This document shows, in pieces, positions 54,261 through 64,000 of a stretch of 64,000 nucleotides of DNA; the first letter of the stretch is position 1; each line of letters begins with the position of its first letter. A program made the translations under genes and the position numbers. Under the pieces are notes generated by a model. It was not told the origin of the DNA and did no database searches. It saw only the letters and a list, made by a program, of their open reading frames with translations. This DNA is from Cycas panzhihuaensis (lineage: Eukaryota > Cycadophyta), in the NCBI GenBank assembly GCA_023213395.1, contig CM041465.1, forward strand, positions 42,539,741 to 42,603,740, written 5' to 3'.

Positions 54261-55240
54261 TAATATCTATCATCTTAAAGTTACTTTTTAATTCTAATTG
54301 AAGCTAAGTAATGCTATCTATGTTATTACTAGTGATTGCAAGATTGTCTACATATAGAACTATGATTGTGATCAAATTATATATAACCTTAATATAGAGA
54401 CATGGGTTAGAGTGTAAATGATTAAATCTATGATGGTTAAGAAAGACATCTATCTTCACATACTAGGCATGTGGTACCTGCTTGAGTCCATAAATGGATT
54501 TCTTAAGTTTATAAAATAAGTGTTCTTATCCTAGAACAACATAGCTAGGGGGTTGTTTCAAGAAAACCTCTTCTTTGAGCTCTCCATTAAGGAAAGCACT
54601 CTTCACATCCATTTGGTAAATAGGCCATCTAAATTATGTTGCTAAGGACATAACCAAATGAAATGTGGTCATGTTGGTGACTAGTATAAAGGTCTCATCC
54701 TAACTAATTCCTCCTTGATATTTGAAACCTCTTACCACAAGGTGAGTTTTATGACCCTCTATAGTGACATCTATATAGAATTTTCTCTTGCATAACCATT
54801 TATAATCAATTACTTTCTTTTTAGATGGCAATTCAATCAACTCTTGAGTATCATTTTTTATGATAGAATTCATTTCTTTATCCATAGCTACTTTTTATAT
54901 TTGGTCTTTGACTACCTTCTCAAATATGAAAGGCTCAAGTATTTCAAGGGCATAAGCCATGAGGGTAAAGTTTGTGGAGGATCTCATTTTTTAAGGCCTT
55001 TTGGCAGTTGTGAGGGGAGGAGGAGCATCTATTAAAAGTCATTGTACCTAATTAGGAGATGGTTGAATGCTAATGGCTTCCACTTAAAGGTCATCAACTA
55101 AAATTAGAGGTAAAATTATGCTTACTTGAGTGGATGATGGAGATGTTATTAGAATCGAAGAAGGATTTAGAGCGTAGGATGAGGTTGGTACTAATCGATC
55201 TAGAATTTATCCAAGAATCACTTAAGATATACCAACTTCT
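54261..55240 (-). pseudogene. CopB reverse transcriptase, main part (interrupted)
   Basis: Minus strand from about 54885: MDKEMNSIIKNDTQELIELP, KVIDYKWLCKRKFY, THLVVRGFKYQGGIS, a stop, [32 protein letters not shown] (first catalytic Asp), KSIYGLKQVPHA, and IVLYVDNLAITSN, in which the second Asp of the catalytic YVDD is Asn. LQLELKSNFKMIDI then reaches the CopA junction. The region 55240-54890 is a linker with little to recognise. It continues at 47782. With the Asn change the polymerase site is lost. Confidence 0.88.
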
Positions 55241-56340
55241 TCTGTTTCTACCATTTGAGATTAAGGTAGACTCAAGTCCTATGGTTCTTCTATAAATATT
55301 ACATCTTGTGTGGTGTAAGCTTGGTTACCAACTGTATTAAATATTTTATAGGCTTTATAACTAGGTATATAGCCAAGGAAGATATATTTCAAGCTCTTTT
55401 CATCAAGTTTCCTCCTATTGTCCTTTAGGACATGTTTATATGTCATGCATTCAAAGATCTTCAAGTGTGCTATAGATGGTTTCTGACCTGACCATGCTTG
55501 TTTAGGAGTTATGTTCCTAACTACAACTATAGGACTTATGTTGGTTAAGTAATCAATTGTGGCAATGGCATTAGCCTAAAATCTAGTGGTATGGTTAGCA
55601 ACACTAAGCATGGCTTTTACATTATTGATCAATGTCTAATTCATCCTTTTAGTTACACCATTTTACTAAGGTGTGTGGATAACAAAGAATTGACGTTAGA
55701 TACCATGTTTCTTACAAAAGTTATTAAACTAATTAAAAATGTACTCACTACCATTATCGAATCTAAGGATCCGGATTATCATTCCACTTTCATTTTCTAT
55801 GGTAGCTTTGAACTCTTTGAATTTGTCTAGGGCTTGATACTTATTTCTTAAGAAATAGACCCACACTTTTCTTAAGAAGTCATCTATGAATGTGATGAAA
55901 TACCAACTTCCATTAAGAGGTTGGATGTACATGGGCTTATAAATATCAGAGTAAACCAACTCTAATGGTTATGAGGCTCTCCATATATTCTTGGAAGGGA
56001 ATTTTTCTCTTTGCTACTTTCCCTTTGGGCATGCCTTATATATATTAGTGTATCTCTTAATTTTAAGTAAACTAAAAACTATTTGGAGCCTAGACATGAG
56101 GTTCAAGCTTTGTATGTTCGAATGCCCTAGGCTTTATTGTCATAGGTGGTCTTTAGAGCTATTTGTAGTGACACTATGCTTTAAATAGGAGCATTCACCT
56201 AGTTCTTATATGTAAGGGGATTCTTTATTAATTACATTCTTCCCCTTATCAATTTGAGTTGTGTTGGCCATTGAACAAGATTCATTTTATGGAGTAGTGA
56301 CAAGGGAGATACCATCTAGCCTATATAAGCCACCATCTTC
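55241..56340 (-). pseudogene. CopB integrase (decayed, catalytic Glu codon reads Lys)
   Basis: Minus strand: VYSDIYKPMYIQPL (first Asp), YFITFIDDFLRKVWVYFLR, IIRILRFDNGSEYIFN (second Asp), TP, stops, NGVTKRMN (Lys where the usual sequence has Glu), then LKIFECMTYKHVLKDNRRKLDEKSLKYIFLGY and TTQDVIFIEE at 55464-55279. The zinc domain should lie between 56330 and 56000 and is only partly readable. Many stops. It lies between protease and reverse transcriptase, as expected in copia. Confidence 0.87.
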
Positions 56341-56399
56341 ATGTCTTGTAGCCACAAATTTACCTATTACATGGTTTGTGATTCTGCAAATACCCTGGC

Positions 56400-56680
56400 T
56401 AAAGAGGATATCTAAATTTTACTTGTCCATTTGGCTGATGGATAGTAGGTTCATCTTTATGCCAAGTATAAGGAACACATTGTTGATGTGGTGCCTAATA
56501 TTAGAGTCCTTTAATGTTATTGGTGTCCTATCAATTTTGGTCACATTATAAGTCAAGTTATCCCTAAATATGATAGTTTGAATATTGATTGGATGGGTCT
56601 CTTCCAACATCTTTTTTGAACCTATCATATATCTCGTTATACTAGATTCAAGGAGCTATGCAATCTCATCAAGTTATGAA
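56400..56680 (-). pseudogene. CopB aspartic protease (decayed)
   Basis: Minus strand from about 56670: LLESSITRYMIGSKKMLEE, where the usual copia active site is LDSG(A/C)T-HM. Here Asp reads Glu and Gly reads Ser, so the triad is lost. Then FRDNLTYNVTKIDRTPITL and NNVFLILGIKMNLLSISQM, the second half of the fold and its usual NLLSISQ end. The 69-residue open frame at 56628-56419 is the best part. Confidence 0.82.
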
Positions 56681-57399
56681 GAAACTACTACAAAGAATAG
56701 GTTATGGAAGGAGGAGTCCTAACTATCTCCTATGTTACCTTTTTATTATTGATTATTCTACTAGTTCTTTTAATTTCTATTGGAGAACCATTACCTATTC
56801 TAAGGTCTCTATCTATAAGTAGGTCTAAGATTCTAATTCTATTGGCAGAATTAGACTGACTTATTATTAGTATGATGGCCCTCCTTATTATTGAATAAGG
56901 CCACCTTATTGATAATAGAGGCCTCCTTATTACAAAATAGGGCCTTCTTGATGGTATGAGGGTGCTCCTTATTGATAAATAAGGGGTGGTTATTGATAAT
57001 ATGGCCCATATGATTAGCTCCCTTAGTTCTGAAAGAGTTATAAATTAGCTTATTATCTCATGCATTCTTTCAACAACTAGATATCTAGTTTTTCCATAGT
57101 ATAGGTAGGTGACATTTGGTTTTCCCTGTTGATTATTTTGAGGTTGTCTCTATGGTTAGTGCTAAAAATTTTTAGGTTACTAAGTTCAATAGGAGCAGAA
57201 GGAGGTACCAACTAGATGTTGTTACTAATGGGTTGGTTGCTAATGTGACTCTTGAGATATGGTAAGAGAGTCTAAGTGTTGAACTAGATATTGTTACTAA
57301 CTAAGTTGTTGGGTTACTCTATTGATAGTCTTACCATTTTCTAAGTTTTAGGCTACAAAGGTAGGAGCTAAGTTAGATTTGGATATCACCCCTATTAGA
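56681..57399 (-). other. CopB gag-to-protease linker, heavily decayed
   Basis: Expected to hold the end of gag and the zinc knuckle. No clear motif could be read. A run with repeated TTATTG and CTCCTTATT words lies at 56870-57000. Confidence 0.45.
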
Positions 57400-57966
57400 G
57401 TTATGAAGTCTATCTTAGAATAGTTATCATATAACTTAAAGATAAATGAGTTGTATTTAATAGGTAAAATATTGATGATGCTAGAGATCAAATCATGGTA
57501 AACAAGTTGGCTCACCAAGGATAATCAATTAGTTCCTAATTATTTTTACTTTAGCCATATGGTTAGTAATATTTCCAATAAATGGGATTACAAATAGATG
57601 GGCTTTGAGTGTTAAAGATCTAGATTTATCTTTTCTCTCATAGAGAGCACAAAGTGTGTTACATGTCTCATGAGATATTTGAGCAGTTTTAATATTTTGG
57701 TCCACTTGGTCTTTAATAGCCAAGTGGAAGAAGGATAATTCAATGTTGTCCTTAGCTTTAAAGTTTGTTAAGGCTATAGGATTTGGTGGTATTATTTTAG
57801 TAAGACCATTAGGATCTTTTATAGGTATGGAAAGGGGTATGTCCCTATTAACATTAGCCCAAAATTCATTCATCATGAGTAAGTTTTTAACTTGTTTCTT
57901 CTATGGTATGAAGTTATTAATGCCAATGAGTTTAATATTATTGGAAAGGAGCATTTGTGGTTCCAT
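57400..57966 (-). pseudogene. CopB gag (decayed)
   Basis: Minus strand. The start near 57966 reads MEPQMLLSNNIKLIGINNFI, a stop, then KKQVKNLLMMNEFWANVNRD (usual N-terminus: L-G-NF--WK---K-LL). The open frame 57876-57529 continues KDNIELSFFHLAIKDQVDQNI, ETCNTLCALYERKDKSR and LTLKAHLFVI, which is the UBN2-type capsid core. The end toward 57400 is in several frames. Confidence 0.8.
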
Positions 57967-59952
57967 GTTTCAAAGTTTTTATGTTTGGTTTTATGTCTTT
58001 AAAGGTTAATCTAGATGTATAATAAGGTACTAATCTATCTAAGTGGCTACTAATCTAGGATTCTAAGGTTAAAGGTCTCCAAAAAAGTTCTGAGTTACTA
58101 TCTTATCTAGTGGCGCTTATCTGCGAGTGGTAAACCAGGGACCTGATATATTAGTACATGAGCTCAAAGGCTTGATATACCTCAGTATGTGAGCTACAAA
58201 GAAGGTCTAGGGCCCTCCTGATTTGTTTCCCTACCTATGTTATACTTATGCCCAACGACAGATCTAGTGGTGAGAACTTATCTAACTAAGGTACTCACCC
58301 CCTTTGAGTCTAGCCTAGTCTCCAAACTCCAAAAGGAAAGGGTATCCACCTTAGCCTACCACCTAATACACCTAATAGCCAATGGTTTCCTTAACAAATT
58401 AGATTACACCAATGGCATATATAGGTTGGTAACTTTAGAGGTCCTAATCGTTCCCCTTGCAAGGTTGGAAAAGGGGGGTTCAATTCAAAAATTATCTTTT
58501 TAATGTGAGAAATTATTTTTTAATGTTAGTTTCTTATAAATACAAGGTTTCTTTTAAGTAATAAATAAAATAAATATGAAATAAAGGAAATTGAAAGGAC
58601 AAAGATAGGTTTAGAAAGCTCTTTGATGGGTCAAGCTTAAGAGAGAACTTTATCAACCTTCTAAGAGTAACATCTACATAAAAAATAATACTAAGCACTT
58701 ATTAGTCCTAAAAATAGAATTAGATAGTTGAACAAAGATTAGCCACATCCTAAATTAGCATAACTTCAAAGAAACTAGAATAAGCCTTTAAAATTAAGAA
58801 TAAATGCTAAAAATTCTCAAATACTAAGGCCAAATTTAATAACTAATATCTTTAGTAAATTAGCTCTAAATATAACTCAATTAGATCCAAAACTATAGAG
58901 TTCTTAATCTACTCAATGACAATCTAGACGATTTATAAATCAGACATATGGTTGTTTATATATGGCTAAAACAGTGTAGGTACCTCTTTATGTCAAAAAA
59001 CTAAGTGAGAATGGGGTTAAGCCCCTTTTAAAATTGGCCCCCACTTGTCTGCTAGCTATATGTAACCACCCACTAACATAGTAAGGGGGCTAATGGACTC
59101 AAAAACTTATCAATTATAGCTTAATGACTTTTGAATTTATAAAAAATGATTAAATCTATTTGATAATTATTTAAATTCCGCCCTTAAGACCAAAAAGTAG
59201 GTTATATGGTGATTGAAATGATAATAAAAAGAGGTTATAGTTGCTAAAACTCAATCAAAGATTAAATTTTAACTTAATTTAAATGACTTAAGGTGAAAAC
59301 ATAATGAAAGATTAAGAAAATTTTCAGAGAAATCAACATCGTGAAGTTGTGCAGCCTGTGCGTGAGAATGAGCAACCCGTATGGACTTGTAGAGCCCTGA
59401 CATACCCTAAGTTCTCCATAAACTATCCTAAAATTATAAAGCAGAGGATGTAGGAGTAAGGAGAAGTTGATGGACATAGAAAATCTAGAAAATAAGCTCT
59501 ACATAAGAATAATAGAGCTGTAAAAGTCTAGAGGGCTGTATGGGCCCAATAGAGCAAAATAAAGCGTGAAACAGCTAAAAATCAAGTCAAATCTCTTCTA
59601 ATAGATAGAATTTATGGGTGAAGGGCTTCTAGGTGGGTAGATGATGCTCCAATAGAGAGAAACAACCAACTTTATGTTGAAATAGATGAAAAATGGGCTT
59701 TTTCATCTTTTTTCTTTAATAAAAAGTAGTCAGACCAATATGAGATCAGTCAAGCCTATAATCTATTGCACGAGGTTGGAATCAACTAGAACCTACTACT
59801 CTTCTTATCAAGATTGCATAATATTCAAATTTTTGATAAAAATCTTATCAAAAAATGAGTTAGCAAACCTCTATTTATTAAAATCACTCCAAAAACAAAC
59901 CAAATCAAGGCACATATAACTCTAATAGCATGTTAAAATAGGTACCAAAATT
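57967..59952 (-). other. CopB 5' leader
   Basis: About 2 kb between primer site and gag, AT-rich, with no known motif. The open frame 58237-58503 on the plus strand has no support. Confidence 0.55.
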
Positions 59953-59964
59953 GCTCGGATACTA
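59953..59964 (-). other. CopB primer binding site (decayed iMet)
   Basis: On the element strand TAGTATCCGAGC, 10 of 12 bases to TGGTATCAGAGC, directly against the LTR. Confidence 0.8.
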
Positions 59965-60353
59965 TGTTAAGAGCATCAAGATCTATCATTTATATTTATT
60001 GATTACAAATATCAAATAAGATAGCTACGATAAGTAATACAATATGCAAAATAGACAAATCAAATCAAATAGATAAGTTACAGGTGAATTTGTCACCACG
60101 TATGGCTCTCTTATAGGTAGAGCTTCTATATTAATCACCAAAATATATAAGATACAAAGGTGCAGTGCATAATATATAGGCCATCTGTCAATAATTCAAG
60201 ATATATGATAGGTTGATTAAGTAGGAAAGGAGCCCTACCTGATCTCATTATAAAACAATATTAAACTACATCAAGGGTCCCTTAGCTATTACAATATATA
60301 TATAAGTTACATGAAATATAAGAAATGATAGGTGCTATTACAAAGTTTTAATA
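59965..60353 (-). repeat. CopB right LTR (5' LTR)
   Basis: 389 bp, TGTTAAG to TTTTAATA; partner of 42125-42495, with an 18-base length difference. Confidence 0.9.
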
Positions 60354-60358
60354 TCACT
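60354..60358. repeat. CopB target-site duplication, right copy
   Basis: TCACT, one mismatch to CCACT at 42120-42124. Confidence 0.75.
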
Positions 60359-61894
60359 AACCAAAGGAAACAATAAAAAAACTTTGAAACAAACATATTA
60401 ATAGAGCGATCAAGGGATTGCCCCATTCCAAGTGATGAAGATGGTATTTATGACAAAGTTTACTCTAACACTATGAGGTAATAGTTTTGAAGCTAAGGTA
60501 GAAGTCAAGAGGTGTAAGTTAATAGTTTTTCTTATTCTTATTAGGATTTCAACATCATAATAGTAGTATATCAATTATTTTATAGGCATTCCTTTACATG
60601 GAAAAGGTAGGGGAGGGGGGGATTAAATAGGAAAGGGCAAGGGGCTCAACCAATGATTTTAAGCCCATAGGAATGGATGAAATCATGGGCCCAAATCCAT
60701 GGGCAATTACCCATGGAATTGGTCTAAAACCATGGGACTTATGGGTTTTATATGGGACATGTCCTATGGTTTTGATAAAATCAACACACCATCCCTTAGA
60801 TTGGAATGGCAATAAATAGGGCCATATTTGGGTATTATAAATATATGGCCAAATACGATTCCAAAAAATTTTACATCTTAAAAAATTAATACTATGACAT
60901 TTATCATGGTACCATGAACTACTAGTAAATTCTCACTTGTTGGGTAAAAAATAAAGTAAAAAAGATATCAATCAACTGAGATTCAAGAAAGAGAGTAAGG
61001 CAGTCTAGAAAAGGAGTAGAACAAATAGAATTATAAAGGAAATGGAACAAAATGAGCAAAAAATGAAGTTAATGGAGCAAAACTAAATGAATACAGATGC
61101 AAATAAAATAATAAAGGAGCAAATAGAACCTTGTAGAGGTACTAAATAACCTTTCTTAACCTAGTAAACTCTAAGGGATTATAAAATAGCCATCGACCAT
61201 GGTCAAACTCATCATCAACAAAGGGGAAATCAACTCATCAAGTAAATGAATATGCAAACTCAGACATACACTCACAAATAGTTGATCTATGTCATAAAAA
61301 TCTATACAAAATAAAGAGGTGAATATATACCTTTACTTACTTATTATCGTTATTTCCATGTCGTTCCCAGATTATGGGAAATGGTAATATTTTAATGGTG
61401 AAGGAATTTTTTTTTTAAGTACTTTAAATATTAAAAATAGTCTAGATCTACTTATACTATTTAAGCTATAATTTTGTCATAAAGTGTGAAATTTAGGTCC
61501 TATTTAAAGCATTAGAATCTTAATCTAATTATCTACAAAGTGAGTGGATATTTAGACATATTTGATCTCCTTTGATATAATTTTTTAATGCTTAAAATTA
61601 ATGCAAATTTTATGGGCTTCCTGTAAGACAACTCCATAAGCAAAAATTAATATAAACTTCTCTTTGTAAGTTTAATTTATACAAAAACTTTTTCATTTGA
61701 AGATGGTTATATCCCAATTAGGATACTTTTGTATGTCCTAAAGTTGAATAAGGATAATTTGAGTTGTACTTAAGTGGTTTTTTTCCCATGTTTTGGCACC
61801 TTTTACTTTCAAACACCCTTGCTTCTTCATTTTTAAAGCACTTTTTACTTTTACACAACTTTATGTTTTAAGGCATTTCTTTTCATCGCGGATT
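60359..61894. other. Unassigned flank right of CopB
   Basis: No gene recognised. 60655-60780 has several CCATGGG words, including the inverted pair CCATGGG/CCCATGG with a 6-base loop near 60700. The remainder is AT-rich. The part just before 61895 may be the leader of the gag remnant that follows. Confidence 0.4.
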
Positions 61895-62147
61895 CTAGTA
61901 TGAACAACATAATGTTTCCTAAATTTAATGGCAATAATTATTTAAATTAGAGTAGAAGAATAAAGCCAAAGTTTATATCTAAGGATATGTGGGATTTAGT
62001 TGTAAATAACTATAGTCCATTAGATTAAAATGCTACCATAAATGGGAAGAGTATCTTCAAGGAGATTAAGAAGAAGGAAAACAAGCCTCTATCATTCATA
62101 TTCTATGCTTTGGAGAACTACATCTTCCTATGAGTCAAGGAGGTAAT
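61895..62147 (+). pseudogene. Copia gag N-terminal remnant
   Basis: One frame reads MNNIMFPKFNGNNYLN, a stop (TAG at a Trp position), then KPKFISKDMWDLVVNNYSPLD, a stop, KSIFKEIKKKENKPLSFIFYALEN and YIFL. This follows the N-terminus of copia gag proteins (P-F-G-NY--W, LW--V-). The text ends at the LTR that begins at 62148, so CopE probably landed in it. No more of this older element is in the window. Confidence 0.7.
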
Positions 62148-62363
62148 TGTTAGAATATTAATATTCTATTCTATACTTTTACTTAAAGGATCCCTTATGT
62201 ATAATTAAGGGTTGTGTATCGTGACCCCTCTTCAATTTAAAATTGACACTTGGCATATATACACTGGACCTCTTTTATAAACTAGTTGTATTTATATGAG
62301 AGAGAAACTCTCTCCCATTAATTAAGGAAGATTATTCGCTTTGATATTTTGTCTTTTCTATCA
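62148..62363 (+). repeat. CopE 5' LTR
   Basis: 216 bp from TGTTAGAA to TTTCTATCA, recognised by the primer site directly after it and by the TG/CA ends. A perfect 16-base palindrome, AGAATATTAATATTCT, lies at 62152-62167. A TATTTATATGAG near 62291 could be a TATA element. Confidence 0.8.
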
Positions 62364-62375
62364 TGGTATCAGAGT
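62364..62375 (+). other. CopE primer binding site (iMet type)
   Basis: TGGTATCAGAGT directly after the LTR, 11 of 12 to the iMet site. Confidence 0.88.
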
Positions 62376-63189
62376 AAGTTTGATAGGACATTCAGTTTTT
62401 TTTAGAAGGAGGAGGAAATTGAATCAAGAAGGAGATAATAGAGACTAAGGAGATAATAAAGACTTAAGACAAGGTTTTTTAAGAAAGATAATCATCAAAC
62501 AAATATCAAAAGACATTATACAAAACACATTTATGGATCAATACAACCTTGTGTGGACAAAATTTAAAGTGCTTAAATCACCACTAAAATTTATTAGAGA
62601 AAACATTTTGACAAGTAGAGTCTATTATCCCAAGTAGTTAACTATGAATTTAACCTTTATATGTGAGAAACCACATAAAAGCAAGGATGTAATTTTGGAA
62701 CTTCTTCTCATAATTTCTCTTATATTTATTAGTTTTAGTCTCTGAAATTGGTCTTAAAAGCTTTCTTAGGATATAAGCTTTCTATCAAGTATAACTTTGC
62801 AAAGAGATTTTGAGAATTTGTTAAGTTATGAGCAAAAATGCAATCTAAACCCTAGCCATCCCTTTCAGTTTCAGGCCATTATTTTGCCAAATAAAAAGGC
62901 CAATCTAAATTCCTTCTACATATCCTAATAGGTGATGAAGAGATCTATGTTTTAAGGAGGGTCTTTTTCCATTTTTATATAATTATACTTTCTCTATATA
63001 ACCATATGATTGTACAATCCTAACTTATAATAGAAAAAAAAAGTGAATTTTTTATAGTTCTCTTTTTTATTCTCATAAAAATGGCCTTTGTTTACTCATT
63101 AAGACAATCAGATAAATTAATGAGATAAAATTATATAACTTAAAAGATAAAAATGAAGGGTCTGTTAGTTGATAAAAATACTTAGAACA

Positions 63190-64000
63190 TTGTTATTAAA
63201 AAAGAAAAAAAATTAGTTATCGAGGATACTTTAAAGCTTGCCAGTTGGGAAGAAAGGAATAGACATACCTTAGTAATCACTACATTATACATATATAATT
63301 CTATTTTAACTCATATAAGTGAAGCCTCCTCTTTAGTTAAAACCTAAAAAATCCTTGTTGCTTTATACAATCAAAAAAATTAAGCCCAAATTATTACTCT
63401 TAAAGAACAATTATACCAACTCTATTTGAGGGAGGAAGAATACGTTTTTTACTTTATTACTAAAGAGGTAGAAATCAAAGACAATATCACATCTATAGGA
63501 GAGTCTATATCAAACATAGAAATTATTTTTCTAATATTGAATAAATTGCTCAAGTCACTTGATAATCTGGTAAACGCACTCATTATAGGAGGACAAGCTC
63601 GTAATATATCTTTTGATACCATGTATGGACATCTTCTTTAATAAGAGCAGAGGAAATGAAGGTATAGAAAAGAAACTAATGTTAATCAAGCATTTCTCTC
63701 TAGACTCAAGATTGGAGAACGGGATTATAGTGGAGGTAGAATCATAAGAGGAAGATCAATAGATATAAGAGCAAGTAAAGGAATATTCATTAAAGGAAGA
63801 TCAAAACCTTCTAGAGCAAGATCAACAGACAATCAGGTATATTTTTAATACAATAGACTAGGACACTTTATTATTGATTATAGATTAGTAAAAACCCATC
63901 CATGTTATTATTGTGGAAGATTTACATATCTTTCAAGTAATTATTTTCATAGAATAACTAATATCTTAAAGGGAAAATATGTAGAAGGTAACTACAATAA
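63190..64000 (+). pseudogene. CopE gag, C-terminal half (decayed, partial)
   Basis: The frame leading into 63426 reads QIITLKEQLYQLYLREEEY, then VFYFITKEVEIKDNITSIGE, IIFLILNKLLKSLDNLVNAL and ISFDTMYGHLL, which is the UBN2-type capsid core of copia gag. After a stop near 63640 and a shift, a basic Arg-rich stretch (GGRIIRGRS, IFIKGRSKPSRARS) leads to two decayed knuckles, VYF, a stop, YNRLGHFIIDYR, and HPCYYCGRFTYLSSNYF. The region 62376-63190 should contain the leader and gag N-terminus but is hard to read. Pol lies beyond the window. Confidence 0.75.

Larger units (their letters stand above)
42125..60353 (-). mobile_element. CopB: Ty1/copia retrotransposon with two nested elements
   Basis: An 18,229-bp span, about 7.3 kb net, reading on the minus strand. 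LTRs of 371 and 389 bp (TGTTAAGAG to TTTTAACA on the plus strand), primer site at 59953, gag, protease, integrase, reverse transcriptase and RNase H in that order (the copia order), and a purine tract at 42496. RNase H is split by LARD-D and reverse transcriptase by CopA. Target duplication with one mismatch. It is clearly older than both inserts. Confidence 0.88.
62148..64000 (+). mobile_element. CopE: 5' part of a Ty1/copia element, runs off the window
   Basis: A short LTR (62148-62363), a nearly perfect iMet primer site, a leader, and copia gag pieces ending in zinc-knuckle remains at the window edge. The right LTR lies outside, so the limits and target duplication cannot be checked. If an insertion, the left duplicated bases should be GTAAT (62143-62147). 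Confidence 0.8.

Noticed and set aside
60650-60790. CCATGGG-rich stretch as a regulatory or satellite unit
   Set aside because: Words are irregularly spaced, and only one short hairpin is seen; too little to support a call.
7836-62375. tRNA-like sites as tRNA genes
   Set aside because: Only the 12-base initiator tRNA complement is present next to LTRs; no cloverleaf can be drawn. These are primer sites.

Overview
The window is a dense nest of plant-type retrotransposons; I find no host gene, structural RNA gene or prokaryotic feature. L1-type LINE with a C-terminal RNase H, Ty1/copia elements, chromovirus-like Ty3/gypsy elements, a giant Tat/Ogre-type gypsy element, and tRNA-iMet primer sites (TGGTATCAGAGC and variants) together point to a seed plant with a large genome that keeps old insertions. 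A gymnosperm is plausible but cannot be proven here. By my boundaries about 91% of the window lies inside elements. Every coding region is broken by stops and frameshifts, so all are called pseudogenes.

Layout. 1-3102: old flank with a gypsy reverse transcriptase scrap at 1-350. 3115-19587 (+): a full-length LINE with a 12-bp target duplication and poly(A) tail, about 6.2 kb once its two inserts are discounted. Insert one is a 7.05-kb gypsy element (call it GyA, 6666-13715, +) sitting in the reverse transcriptase. Insert two is a 3.2-kb non-autonomous LTR element (LARD-C, 14868-18080, -). 20035-41702 (-): a Tat-type gypsy element of about 15.3 kb net, with 2.5-kb LTRs, gag, protease, reverse transcriptase, RNase H and integrase. 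Its integrase is split by a 6.4-kb gypsy element (GyB, 26836-33216, +) of the same broad family as GyA. 42125-60353 (-): a copia element (CopB), about 7.3 kb net, split in RNase H by a 4.4-kb non-coding LTR element (LARD-D, 42723-47135, -) and in reverse transcriptase by a 6.5-kb copia element (CopA, 47783-54255, +). 61895-62147: a copia gag scrap. 62148-64000: the 5' part of another copia element (CopE, +) that runs off the window.

Each of the seven complete LTR or LINE elements has a target-site duplication that I located by eye, perfect or with one mismatch. This gives a firm order of events: the LINE, Tat and CopB came first, then GyA, LARD-C, GyB, LARD-D and CopA landed inside them.

The least ordinary structures are: a roughly 280-bp inverted repeat with a CpG-rich core inside LARD-C; a 94-bp tandem array, itself built of 47-bp half units, in the CopA leader; minisatellites in the Tat LTRs and 3' non-coding region; a conserved C-terminal tail shared by GyA and GyB that looks like a degenerate chromodomain; and a recurrent Glu-to-Lys change at the catalytic Glu of four of the five readable integrases.
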